Source: Bacillota bacterium (GTDB lineage: Bacteria; Bacillota; Sulfobacillia; JAJZIM01). From it: a stretch of 64,000 bases of DNA. Where the stretch lies: assembly GCA_021810565.1 (NCBI GenBank), contig JAJZIM010000011.1:1-64000 (forward strand), in the 5' to 3' direction. A model generated the notes under the pieces. That model had not been told where the DNA came from. It saw only the letters and a program-made list of their open reading frames with translations, and ran no database searches. Shown here in pieces: positions 35,198 to 45,360 of the stretch. Positions within the stretch are counted from its first letter, which is position 1; every line of letters begins with the position of its first letter. The position numbers and the translations under genes are program-made.

Positions 35198-36478
35198 CTA
35201 CTCACCCCCCGGCGTGGCGGCGTAGCGCCCCATCACCCGGGTGAACAAGACCAGATAGGAGGACTGCAGCAGGGCGGCCAGGACGAAGGGCCAGATGAGC
35301 TCCCCGCGTCCCAGAAACCAGCCCCCGATGGCCGGTCCCAGGGCCGCTGGCACGGTCATGGACACGGCGTTCAGGCTGCTGGCCAGTCCCCGGCGCCGAT
35401 CCCGGACCAGCCCCATGCTGAAGGCCTGGCGGACCCCGACGGACCCCCGGTTCACCACCGAGCGGGTCAGGTAGAATCCCGCCGCCAGCGGAAAGGACGG
35501 AGACACCGCCAAGGCCACGAAGGCCGCGACGCCCACCAGCCGCGGCACCACGATGGCCCGCACCACGCCCACGCGCTGGGACCACCTGCCCACCACCAGG
35601 GAGGCCGCACCGGTCAAGGTGAAGGCCGCCGCATACACCGGGCCGATATCCTGGGGCCCGACCCCGAAGCGCACGTTGAACCAGTAGGGCAACAGGGGGG
35701 CGATCAGCCCGATGCCCAGGGCGTTCACCGCATTCACCGCCACCATCAGCGCCAGCGCACGGTTCTCTCCCCGGCGCACGCGCCGGTCCTCCTGCATGCG
35801 CTGGAGGGAAGGCGGGCCCTCCTCCCGCTCCCCCCGGCCCTCCCGCTGCTCCCGCAAAGAGGCGATCTGCCCGAGGTTGATCAGGGCGATTAGGCCGTTG
35901 GCGACGAACAGGGCCGCATACGGGGAACTCAGCCCAGGCAGGGGCAGCCCCCGGGCCAATATCCCTGCACCGGCCGCTCCCAGGCCCATCCCCCAGAACA
36001 CCAGGGCGGCGTTGATGCTGAAGAACACCCCCCGGCGCGCGGCAGGGATGCAGCGGGCCAGCCAGGCCTGCTCCGCGGGGGCGAAGGGGCCCGACGCCCC
36101 GTTGGCGCCGCGGCCGAAACCGAAGGCCACCGCCAACCCCACTATGAGCCACGGCACCGGCGCCGCCAGCAAGGCCGCGATGCCCAGGGCCAGCCCCCCC
36201 TCATAGAAGAGGAGAAAACCGCGCCGCCCCGTCCGGTCCGACAGGGTCCCCACCAGCAGGCTCAATACCGCCCCGGCCAGCCCGCCGCCCATCAGCAACA
36301 GCCCTATGTCCACCACCGGCCAGCCGTGGGCGTGCAGAAACAGCACGAAGTCCACCGCCATGGCTCCCTGGCCCACGCTGCGCAGGAAGCGCACCGCCAT
36401 CAGCCCCCGCGCCGTGGGCGCGGTCTGCCGCCAAAAGCCGGCGGCGCGCCGCAGCGCACCCCGGGCCGGCCGGATCAC
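35198..36478 (-). CDS. Major facilitator superfamily transporter (second of pair)
   Basis: 426 residues, 12 predicted helices. The helix 2-3 loop motif GTLSDRTGRRGFLL is the MFS signature, repeated in weaker form in the second half (VGRWSQRVGVVRAI). The central loop is charged (REQREGRGEREEG). The GTG at 36478 overlaps the stop of the first MFS gene, so the two are translated together and may act as one efflux system or two separate pumps. Substrate cannot be named. Last gene of the marR-sdr-mfs-mfs run. Confidence 0.88.
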   Translation of the reverse strand: MIRPARGALRRAAGFWRQTAPTARGLMAVRFLRSVGQGAMAVDFVLFLHAHGWPVVDIGLLLMGGGLAGAVLSLLVGTLSDRTGRRGFLLFYEGGLALGIAALLAAPVPWLIVGLAVAFGFGRGANGASGPFAPAEQAWLARCIPAARRGVFFSINAALVFWGMGLGAAGAGILARGLPLPGLSSPYAALFVANGLIALINLGQIASLREQREGRGEREEGPPSLQRMQEDRRVRRGENRALALMVAVNAVNALGIGLIAPLLPYWFNVRFGVGPQDIGPVYAAAFTLTGAASLVVGRWSQRVGVVRAIVVPRLVGVAAFVALAVSPSFPLAAGFYLTRSVVNRGSVGVRQAFSMGLVRDRRRGLASSLNAVSMTVPAALGPAIGGWFLGRGELIWPFVLAALLQSSYLVLFTRVMGRYAATPGGE

Positions 36479-37662
36479 GGGGAGCCTCCCGCCGCCGGCC
36501 CGCGGCGTCGGTGGGCCACCTCATACGCGAGGGTTCCCGCCAGCACCACCGCGGCGGCGGTGAGATACATGGCACGATAGGACACGGCCTGCACCAAGGC
36601 TCCCAGGACCAAGGCGCTGATCCCGATGCCCAGGTCGAAAGCCGCGAAAAAGGTCCCCATGGCCCGCCCCCACTCCCGGGGCGGCGTGCGGTCGATGGTC
36701 CAGGCCATCAACGAGGGCTGGGCGGCGCCGAAGCCCACGCCCATGGCGATCCCGAAGAGCAGCAGCTGGGGGAAGGTGTGCAGGAAGGCCAGGAAAACGG
36801 TGGCCCCCGCCAACAGCGCCATCCCCGGCAGGATGGCCCAGGCCCGGCCGCGCCGGTCGGAGATCCGCCCCACCGGCCCGCGCACCGCCAGCAGAGTCAG
36901 GGCGTAGGCCACGTAGAACCAGGCGAAGGCGTTCACCCCCCACACCGCTCCCCCCAGACCGTGGCGCGGCGTGTACAAGGGCAGGAAGGTCACCACCGCC
37001 CCGAAGCTGCAGGTGGCGGTGAGCAGCACCAGGGCCGGCAGCAGGGCGCGGGATGACAAAACTCCGCCCTCGGCGCCGCCGCGGGGCCGGTGCGACAGGC
37101 GCAAGAAGGCCAACGGCACCGCAGCCGCCAGCGCCAAGGCGCCGCCCAGCAGAAAGGTGGCGGCGAAACCCAGGCGGTCCATGGTGAACACCGCCAGCCA
37201 GGGGCCCACCCCCATGGCCACGTCGCCGAAGTTGGCGTAGTACCCCATGGCCTCCCCTCGCCGGGGAGCCGGCACCACGTCGGCCACCAGGGCGCTGGCG
37301 GAGGTGCTGGTCATGGCCCAGCCCAGCCCGTGCAGCACCCGCAGGGCCCCCAACCACCACAGGGAGCGCACCGCGGCGTAGGCGCCGAAGGAGAAGACGA
37401 TCACCACCAGCCCCGCTCCCAGGATCCAGCGTCGATCCGCCCGATCGGCCCAGCGGCCCACCCAAGGCCGAAAGAGCACCGCGGCCACGGTGAACAGAGC
37501 CATCATCGCCCCCACGTCCACCGGTGTGCCGCCCACCCGCAGCACATACAAAGGCAGGATCCCGTTCAGGGAGAAGAAGCTCAAGAACACCAGAAAGCCG
37601 GTCAGGCAGATCAGCACGTAGCTGCGGGTGACAATGGTCGGGCGAGTGCCCTCAGCCGCCAA
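36475..37662 (-). CDS. Major facilitator superfamily transporter (first of pair)
   Basis: 395 residues, 12 helices, MFS loop motif VGRWADRADRRWILG and the second-half equivalent VGRISDRRGRAWAIL. The start is TTG at 37662, eight bases after a GGAGG that lies within the end of the SDR gene; the two overlap by 11 bases. Sequence character suggests a drug/metabolite efflux or sugar MFS. MarR control upstream favours export of a small toxic or signalling compound. Confidence 0.9.
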   Translation of the reverse strand: MAAEGTRPTIVTRSYVLICLTGFLVFLSFFSLNGILPLYVLRVGGTPVDVGAMMALFTVAAVLFRPWVGRWADRADRRWILGAGLVVIVFSFGAYAAVRSLWWLGALRVLHGLGWAMTSTSASALVADVVPAPRRGEAMGYYANFGDVAMGVGPWLAVFTMDRLGFAATFLLGGALALAAAVPLAFLRLSHRPRGGAEGGVLSSRALLPALVLLTATCSFGAVVTFLPLYTPRHGLGGAVWGVNAFAWFYVAYALTLLAVRGPVGRISDRRGRAWAILPGMALLAGATVFLAFLHTFPQLLLFGIAMGVGFGAAQPSLMAWTIDRTPPREWGRAMGTFFAAFDLGIGISALVLGALVQAVSYRAMYLTAAAVVLAGTLAYEVAHRRRGPAAGGSP

Positions 37663-38422
37663 GCAGGGTGCCTCCGTCCACCAGGGTGTCCGTGCCGGTG
37701 AGGAAGGCCGCCTCAGGACGCACCAGGCCGCCGATCACCCGCGCCACGTCCTCCGGTAGGGCCAGGCGCCGCAGGGCGGCGGCCTCCCGCAGCCGTTCCC
37801 GAAAATCCTGCGGCAAAGTCGCGGTGCGCTCGGTCTGCACCATCCCCGGCGACACCACCTGCACCCGGATGCCCACCGGCCCCAGTTCCCCGGCCAGATA
37901 CCGCCCGAAGTGAGTCAAGGCGGCCTTGGCCGTGCCGTGCGCCACGAAACCGCTCTGCACGGTGCGGGCAAGCGCGCTTGAGACCAGCACGACGCAGCCG
38001 TCCCCCGCCTCGACCAGCTGCGGCAAAAGGGCCTGCACCCCGCAAAACGCCGCCTTGAGCTCCCCGGCGAGCTTGGCGTGGAAGTCTTCCCAGACCATCT
38101 CCCGGAAGGACCCCCGCGGGAAGGACATGGCGGCGTTGCCCACCAGAATCCCCACGGGACCAAGCTGCTCGCGCACCTGGCGCGCCATCAGCTCCCACGC
38201 CGCCGACTCCCGCACGTCCCCCTGGATCACCATCCCTTCCCCACCCGCGGCCCGCACCTCGTCCAACACCGCCGTGGCCGCCTCCCGGCTGTTCCGGTGG
38301 TTCACCGCCACCCGCGCCCCCAACCGGGCCAACTCCCGCACCGTGGCCGCACCGATCCCCCGCGACCCGCCCGTCACCAGGGCCACCCGCCCCCCCAGGG
38401 GACGGGGATCCGCTCCCGTCAC
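37652..38422 (-). CDS. SDR-family oxidoreductase with the catalytic tyrosine replaced by histidine
   Basis: 256 residues, Rossmann fold. The cofactor loop VTGGSRGIG and a preference for NADP (arginine in NHRNSRE) are clear, as are GNAAMS and PGMVQTE. The active site has S149 and K166, but the usual YxxxK is HGTAK, placing H162 where tyrosine is expected. The change would remove the normal proton donor, so the protein may use another residue, have another chemistry, or be a regulator. GTG at 38422 is eight bases after GGGAGG; 15 bp separate it from marR. Confidence 0.85.
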   Translation of the reverse strand: MTGADPRPLGGRVALVTGGSRGIGAATVRELARLGARVAVNHRNSREAATAVLDEVRAAGGEGMVIQGDVRESAAWELMARQVREQLGPVGILVGNAAMSFPRGSFREMVWEDFHAKLAGELKAAFCGVQALLPQLVEAGDGCVVLVSSALARTVQSGFVAHGTAKAALTHFGRYLAGELGPVGIRVQVVSPGMVQTERTATLPQDFRERLREAAALRRLALPEDVARVIGGLVRPEAAFLTGTDTLVDGGTLLGG

Positions 38423-38437
38423 GCCGCGTGCCTCCCC

Positions 38438-38878
38438 TCATTCCTCCAGCTGCCGCAGCCGCTCCACCAGGGCGGTCAGCAGCCGGGCCAATTCCGCCAA
38501 CTCCTGGGCCTTAATGCCGGCGAAGGCGGCCGCGTTGAAGCGGCGGGTGGGCTCGCGCAGCCCCTCCAGCGCCTGTCGCCCCTGGGGCGTCAGCCGCACC
38601 CGCACCACCCGCCGGTCCGCGGGGTCCTCCGCCGTGCTCACCAGGCCGCGGACCGCCAGCCGGTCCACCATGGCGGTGACGTTCTGCTTGGTCACCAAAG
38701 TGCTGCGGCAAAGCTCCCCCATGGAGAGCTCCCCGCTTCGGGCGATCTCGCCCAGGCACAGCCACTGCTGCACGCTATCCAGGTCGGCGCCGGTCGTCAG
38801 CCGTCCCCCGGCGCGCAGCAAGAGATTGTTGGCGCGGAAGATGCCCAGCACCACCCCGGCCCGCAGTTCGTCCTCCAA
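38438..38878 (-). CDS. MarR family transcriptional regulator
   Basis: 146 residues with a winged helix-turn-helix: SVQQWLCLGEIARSGELSM, then the recognition helix region TKQNVTAMVDRLAVRGLV and the wing DPADRRVVRVRLTPQG. The TTG at 38878 is preferred: GGAGG lies 8 bases upstream and the protein then starts LEDELRAGVVLG. It heads the sdr-mfs-mfs operon and probably represses it in the absence of ligand, binding the inverted repeat in its own promoter. Confidence 0.9.
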   Translation of the reverse strand: MEDELRAGVVLGIFRANNLLLRAGGRLTTGADLDSVQQWLCLGEIARSGELSMGELCRSTLVTKQNVTAMVDRLAVRGLVSTAEDPADRRVVRVRLTPQGRQALEGLREPTRRFNAAAFAGIKAQELAELARLLTALVERLRQLEE

Positions 38879-38897
38879 AGGCCATCCCTCCGCCACT

Positions 38898-38935
38898 ACT
38901 CTAGCAGCCTCGGGGCGGATAGTCAAATAGTTGAC
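38898..38935 (-). promoter_or_regulatory. marR operon promoter with overlapping inverted repeat (likely MarR operator)
   Basis: On the minus strand TTGACT (38926-38921), a 17-base spacer and TAGAGT (38903-38898) form a good promoter. The perfect inverted repeat GTCAA-ATAG-TTGAC (38922-38935) covers the -35 box, the usual site for self-repression by MarR proteins. It also lies 20 bp before the end of doxX, so the upstream operon may read in. Confidence 0.65.
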
Positions 38936-38955
38936 CTTTGGGCCGAGAGGAGGGG

Positions 38956-39491
38956 CTAGCCCCTCGCCCTCCGCTCCCCCCGCACCCCCAGGGCCGGCAG
39001 CACCCAGCGGTCCAGTCCCCAGTACCCGGCGGTCTTCCAGGCCAGCATCAGGATGACGGCCAAGAGGAACAACACCGGGTTGGTGCTGGCCGAGCCGGCC
39101 AGCATGTAGTTGAAGTTCATGAAGGCCCCGGCGAAGGCCGCGATGCCGGTCACCAGGCCCAGGATCAAGGCCGCTCCCACCAGGAGCTCTCCCCAGGCGA
39201 TGAGGCCGGCGAAGAAGACCCAAAGCCCGTGGCCGCCGTGCAAAAGGCCCACCAGGAAGTCCCTGTACCAGCCGTAGGCGATCAGCGGCCTGGCCGGCGG
39301 CTTGGGCATCGCCACCGCCTGCTTCCAAAAGCCGTAGATCACCTCGCCGCTGCCCCAGGCCGGCGAGGCCAGCTTCTCCAGAGCCGCCGCCAGCCACTGG
39401 TAGCCCACGTACAGCCGCACCAGGAGCCACAGCCAGGACACTCGCGTGTCGTCCCATAAGAACTCCGACACCGCCGATTCGCGAAAACGCA

Positions 39492-39492
<1 letters not shown>
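38956..39492 (-). CDS. DoxX-family membrane protein
   Basis: 178 residues with four to five membrane helices. Family sequence: LVRLYVGYQWLAAALEKL, LVGLLHGGHGLWVFFAGLI and MNFNYMLAGSASTNPVLFL. DoxX/DoxD proteins are quinone-linked subunits; in Acidianus DoxD/DoxA form thiosulfate:quinone oxidoreductase, and other members protect against oxidative stress. No DoxA-like partner is here. The ATG at 39492 overlaps the glgA stop, so it is the last cistron of the glycogen operon, an odd partner. Confidence 0.85.
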
Positions 39493-40897
<1,405 letters not shown>

Positions 40898-40901
<4 letters not shown>

Positions 40902-42367
40902 CGCCACCAGCCCGGATCCACTTCCCGAAACACGTCCCGGCTGCCTCCCCGGGCCAGGAACTCCTCCAGGTGCCGGCGGTGGTCGGCCAGGCGCTGTCGG
41001 GCGTAGTCCTCGGCCTCCCCGGTGAAGATGCAAAAGGGCCAGTCCGAACCCTCCAGCAGCAACAGCTCCTGGGCCGCCGCCGCCACCTCCTCCCCGCCCG
41101 CCTGGACCTCCCGGCGGGCCACCTCGGCGTCGCCCTCCTGGATGGCCTGCCACACCCAACGGGTATCGGGGTTGTCCCACACCCGAAAGTCGCCGCCCTC
41201 CCCCCAGGATCCGGCCGCAGGCTTGCACACCTTCCGGGGCGGATGCTCCTCCAGGTAGCGGCCGAGGGTGATGGCCCGGTAGCCGCTCACGGCGCTCCAG
41301 CGGCGCAGCACCTCCCCCAGCCAGCGCGGTCCCTCGAACCACCAGTGTCCGAACAGTTCACCGTCGAAGGGGGATACCAGGATGCCGCCCGGCTCGTAGC
41401 CCAGGTGCTCGCGGGCCTGCGCCACGAAATGGTCCGCCTGCATCCGGACGGGCTCCGCCACCGCCGCGGGATCGTAGACCTCCTTGAACGCCAGGTCGCA
41501 ATGGTGGTCGGTGACCCGCCAGTAGCGGTGCCCCCCCGGGTCGCGCCGCTTGTGGAACTCCAGGTAGGCTGGGTCGCCCGGGTACCCCCATCGGCGGCTC
41601 CAGACGGTCTGGGCGGTGCGGGGATCCCGCACGAAGAAGGCCACCTTGCCCCCCGGGAACCGGTAGGGCCGGTATGGTGAGCAGGTGGGACCGTTCGACC
41701 CCGCCGTCTCGCCGCCGTAGGGCTCCACCCGTCGGCCGCCCAAAAGCCCCGCGTCCAGGATCGTGTAGCGCACCCCCGCCTGGGCCAGGTCCTGCTCCAA
41801 CCCCGGGCGGTAGGCGCACTCGGGCAGCCAGAAACCGGCGGGATCCCCGCCGAACACCCTCCGGCTGGTGCTCATGCCCAGGGCGATCTGGGCGCGCCGG
41901 CTGCCGGGGGGCAAAAGGGGCAGGATCCCGTGGGTGGCGGCCGAGGTGAGGATCTCCACCCGGCCCCGCTCCGCCAGGGTCCGGAAGGCTCCGGGCAGGT
42001 CGCCCCCCAGCTCCTCGAAGCGGCGCAGCCGCTCCTCGAACACGCCGGCCCAGAAGCGGGCCAGCCCGGCCTGGGTCCCCTCGCCCCGGCGCTCGAACTC
42101 CCCCTCGTCCCGGCGGGCGGCGTCCCGCCGCTCGGTCAGGTAGCTGCGGAAATCCGCCTGCCAGTCGGCGTCCCCCAGCTGGCGCAGCAGCACGGGGGTG
42201 AAGCTGACGGATACCGCGCCCTCCTCCAGCCGGGACAGTTCCTCCCAAAGGGGCAGGTAGGAGTCCGCCGCCGCCTGATGCAGCCAGTGGACGCCGTGAG
42301 GCCACACCCCCTCTCCCAGCACCCAGGGGATGTGACAATGCAGCACGACGGCCAGATATCTATCCAT
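40898..42367 (-). CDS. GH57 1,4-alpha-glucan branching enzyme
   Basis: 489 residues of the GH57/DUF1957 type that makes alpha-1,6 branches in glycogen. Visible are the start YLAVVLHCHIPWV, the nucleophile region GFWLPECAYRPG (glutamate), the acid/base region SPFDGELFGHWWFEGPRWL (aspartate), and a C-terminal helical domain with GEAEDYARQRL. This type replaces the common GH13 GlgB in many thermophiles. ATG at 42367 overlaps galT by 8 bases. Confidence 0.92.
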
Positions 42368-43400
42368 TCTCTTTTCCTCCCTCCCGCAGTTGTTCCGCCG
42401 CCTCTTCCGGCGAGGTCTGGTTGATGGGGATGGCCGTGCCCCACTCGAAGCCCCCCCAGACCCCCAGCCGCGGCACCAGCTCCAGGTGCCAGTGGAAGGC
42501 ATGCGGCAGGTGCTCCCAGTAGCCCGGCCGCGGTCCCGAGCCGGGGGGCGGCCCGGTGTGCAGAAAATAGTTGTAGGGGGGGTCGCTGAGCAAGCGTTTC
42601 AGCCGCCCCAGAGTGTCGCCCAGCACCCGTGCCAAGCGCGACATGGCGGCGTCGTCGGCGGCGGTGAAGTCGCTGTGGTGCAGCGCCGGCAGGATCAAGA
42701 GCTCGTAGGGTGCCCCCGAGGCGTAGGGGGCCAGCACCACGAAATCCCCGTAGTCGGCCACCAGGCGCCGCCCCACCGCGCGCTCGTAGGCCAGCATGTC
42801 GCAGAGAAGGCAACGCTCCTTCAGCAGGTAGTGGTTGGCGGTGGTGTGGTACTCCGCCTCCAGGGTCTCCGGGATGATGGGCGTGGCGATGAGCTGGGAG
42901 TGGGGATGGCGCACCGAGGCCCCGGCCTCCACCCGGTGGTTGCGGAACACCTGCACGTAGCGCACCGCCGGGTCGGCATACATGACCCGCATCCGCTCCC
43001 GGTAGGCGAAGAGCACCCGCTGCACCGCCGGGGTCTCCGCGTCCGCCAGATCCGCCCCGTGGTCAGGCGACTCCACCACCACCTCGTGGGCACCGTAGCC
43101 CTCGATCATGTCCCAGGGACCCTCGGCGCGCCGCGCCGGGCGCAGGTCCCGGCGCAGGGCCGGGTATTTGTTGGGCACCACCCGCACCTGCCAACCCGGG
43201 CCGTCCGGCGACGAGCCGTCCGGGCGCAAGGCCCAAAGCTCCGCGGGCGTCTCCTCCTCATGCCCCGCGCAGAAGAAGCACTCCCCGGCCAGGGGAGGCT
43301 CCCGGTCCCGGCCGCCCAGGTAGTCGCTGGGGCGGCGCGAGCGCTCCGTGGACACGATCACCCAGCGCCGCCGCAGCGGATCGTGACGCAGCTCCCGCAA
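42360..43400 (-). CDS. galT: Galactose-1-phosphate uridylyltransferase
   Basis: HIT-fold enzyme that moves UMP between glucose-1-phosphate and galactose-1-phosphate. The active-site triad is in SVRHPHSQLIATP; a zinc site includes CFFC near residue 45, and the second half has ERCLLCDML and HWHLELVPRL. The TTG at 43400 gives the family N-terminus (LRELRHDPLRRRWVIV); an earlier TTG at 43433 overlaps the upstream gene. 346 residues. With GH57 enzymes and no galK/galE, it may act as a sugar-1-phosphate nucleotidyl exchanger in glycogen turnover. Confidence 0.92.
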   Translation of the reverse strand: MRELRHDPLRRRWVIVSTERSRRPSDYLGGRDREPPLAGECFFCAGHEEETPAELWALRPDGSSPDGPGWQVRVVPNKYPALRRDLRPARRAEGPWDMIEGYGAHEVVVESPDHGADLADAETPAVQRVLFAYRERMRVMYADPAVRYVQVFRNHRVEAGASVRHPHSQLIATPIIPETLEAEYHTTANHYLLKERCLLCDMLAYERAVGRRLVADYGDFVVLAPYASGAPYELLILPALHHSDFTAADDAAMSRLARVLGDTLGRLKRLLSDPPYNYFLHTGPPPGSGPRPGYWEHLPHAFHWHLELVPRLGVWGGFEWGTAIPINQTSPEEAAEQLREGGKENG

Positions 43401-43410
43401 CTTCCCCTCA

Positions 43411-45360
43411 CTACCTCCGATCCCAGGATACAAGGAGCGTCACCTCCCCCTCGCCCACCGTCAGTTCCCAGGAACCGGAGAGATCCAGGCCCTGCATCAC
43501 CGCCTCGGCCCCCCGCTCCGTGCGCAGCGGCGTGCGCACCGGGGCCAGCCGCCACACCGCCGGCGGGTCGGAGCGCAACCGGAGTTCTCCCGACACCACC
43601 CGGTCCCGAAAGGCAAGTTCCCCCGCCGTCACCACCGCCTCCTGACCGAAGCCCCCCGCTCCGCGTCCGTCCACCATCAACTCCCCCGCCGGGGAATCCC
43701 CGGCGGGCAGGGCCAGGGGCAGGGAGACCCGAAAGGTTTCCCCCGCCGGAGCGCGCACCCGGTAGCGGACGGCAAACCGCCGTTCGCGCACCGGCATTTG
43801 GAACTCCTTCGCCACGGCGCGCTCAGCCTCCTCCCGCTGGAGGAGCAGGCTCCAGGCCCCCACCTCGGTCCGGTAGATCCCTTGTGCGAAGCCGCCCGCC
43901 TGGTTCCCGTCGACCCAAAAGGAGTCCCGGAAGGCGCTCAGACGGTGGGAATCGAGGACCGCCGGCGGCTGGACCCCAAAGCCCCGCTCGTGGATGGTGG
44001 CCACGTCCTGCGCCGCCGCCTCGGCCTCCTCGGGCCGCAGGTGATAGGCCTCCAGGCGCCGGGCCAACACATCGCCCAGGTTAACCCCCCAGGCCCCCAG
44101 GCTCAGCTCCCGCAGCACCCCGCCGTCGCGGGGGCACCAGGCGAAGACCGCCTCCCCGGTGCGAAAGAAATGCTCCGGGAAGCCGTCGCCGTCCAGGTCC
44201 GCCGCCCAGGCCGCAGGCTTTAGCCCCGCCTCCGCCGCCAAGAGCTCCCCCCACAGGGCGCGGCGCAGGTGGGGCAGGTAGATGCCGCCGAAGACGCCGT
44301 GCCAGTAAGCATCGTTGCACTGGGCCCGCAGCAGGTGGCGCCGCGCCGCCGGATCGGCCCGCCCCCGGGCCTCGGCGCCCGCGGCCAGCACTCGCTGGCG
44401 CAAGTAGCCGCCCTCCGGGTACTTGGCGAAAAAGAAAGGGAAAGTGCCGCCGCGCAAGAGGGGCTGCTCCGCCTCCCCCATCTGCCGGCGCAGCTCGGCC
44501 AGCCGCGCCGCTTGGGCCGCCGGCAAAGACCACTCCCCCATCTCGGCGTAGGAGGTGGTGGGCAGGTAGACGAAGCCCCGGGTGGGCACCGCCGCCAGAT
44601 AGTCCCCGATGCGCGCGGTGCGGATGTCGGGGTGCTCCACCATGGCGGCCAGGAAGCGGCGCAGCCAGCCCCGCTCGTGCACCCACTCCCGGGTGCCGGG
44701 CCAGGCTCCGAACTTCTCCCCGTCGTCCACCAGCACCGCCGCCCCGCGCCGGCCGGCCAGATCCGCCACCACCTCCTCCACCGGGTGGAAGGGCACCAGG
44801 TAGCGCAGTTTCTGCGATATGGGCAGCACCGTCAGGCCGCGCCCCCCCGCCTCGGTGCGGTACGCCCCCGTGAGTTCGTCCGCCGCCAGCCCCGCGCAGC
44901 GGAAATGGTAGTCGTCCAGGAGTACATATGCGATCCCCGCCGCCGCCAGATCCTCCGCCAGCTCCGGGCTCCACACCCGCTCGGCCAGCCACGCCCCCCG
45001 GGGCGGCACCCCCGTGCGCTCGGCCCAGAACTCCTGCATCCGCGCCAGCTGCGCCCGGCGATCCCGCGGCGGGATCACCGCCAGCACCGGCTCGTAGAAG
45101 CCGCCGCCCAAGAGCTCCAGCTGGCCCCGCCGGGCCAGTTCGACCAAAAGCCCCAGATGCTCGGGATGGTGCCGCTCCAGCCACTCCAGGAGGGGACCGC
45201 TGTAGTGGCAGACGAAGCGGAACGCGGGGAACTCGGCCAGGGTCTCCAGGGTGGGGCGATAGGCGTCGCGGTAAACCCCCTCCACCACGCCGGAGAAGTT
45301 GCCCACCGGCTGATGGCAATGGATCCCGAACAGCAGGCGGTCCTCCTCAGAGTTTGACAC
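43411..45360 (-). CDS. GH57 4-alpha-glucanotransferase/alpha-amylase
   Basis: 649 residues like the Thermococcus litoralis glucanotransferase. N-terminal barrel: LLFGIHCHQPVGNF, nucleophile region GAWLAERVWSPEL (glutamate) and acid/base region VDDGEKFGAWPGT (aspartate). The C-terminal half has the two beta-sandwich domains of this type (DUF1925/DUF1926), with HRLSAFRDSFWVDG. The enzyme shortens or reshuffles alpha-glucans. GTG at 45360 follows AAGGAGGAG by 7 bases and overlaps the upstream GH57 gene by 14 bases. Confidence 0.92.
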   Translation of the reverse strand: MSNSEEDRLLFGIHCHQPVGNFSGVVEGVYRDAYRPTLETLAEFPAFRFVCHYSGPLLEWLERHHPEHLGLLVELARRGQLELLGGGFYEPVLAVIPPRDRRAQLARMQEFWAERTGVPPRGAWLAERVWSPELAEDLAAAGIAYVLLDDYHFRCAGLAADELTGAYRTEAGGRGLTVLPISQKLRYLVPFHPVEEVVADLAGRRGAAVLVDDGEKFGAWPGTREWVHERGWLRRFLAAMVEHPDIRTARIGDYLAAVPTRGFVYLPTTSYAEMGEWSLPAAQAARLAELRRQMGEAEQPLLRGGTFPFFFAKYPEGGYLRQRVLAAGAEARGRADPAARRHLLRAQCNDAYWHGVFGGIYLPHLRRALWGELLAAEAGLKPAAWAADLDGDGFPEHFFRTGEAVFAWCPRDGGVLRELSLGAWGVNLGDVLARRLEAYHLRPEEAEAAAQDVATIHERGFGVQPPAVLDSHRLSAFRDSFWVDGNQAGGFAQGIYRTEVGAWSLLLQREEAERAVAKEFQMPVRERRFAVRYRVRAPAGETFRVSLPLALPAGDSPAGELMVDGRGAGGFGQEAVVTAGELAFRDRVVSGELRLRSDPPAVWRLAPVRTPLRTERGAEAVMQGLDLSGSWELTVGEGEVTLLVSWDRR

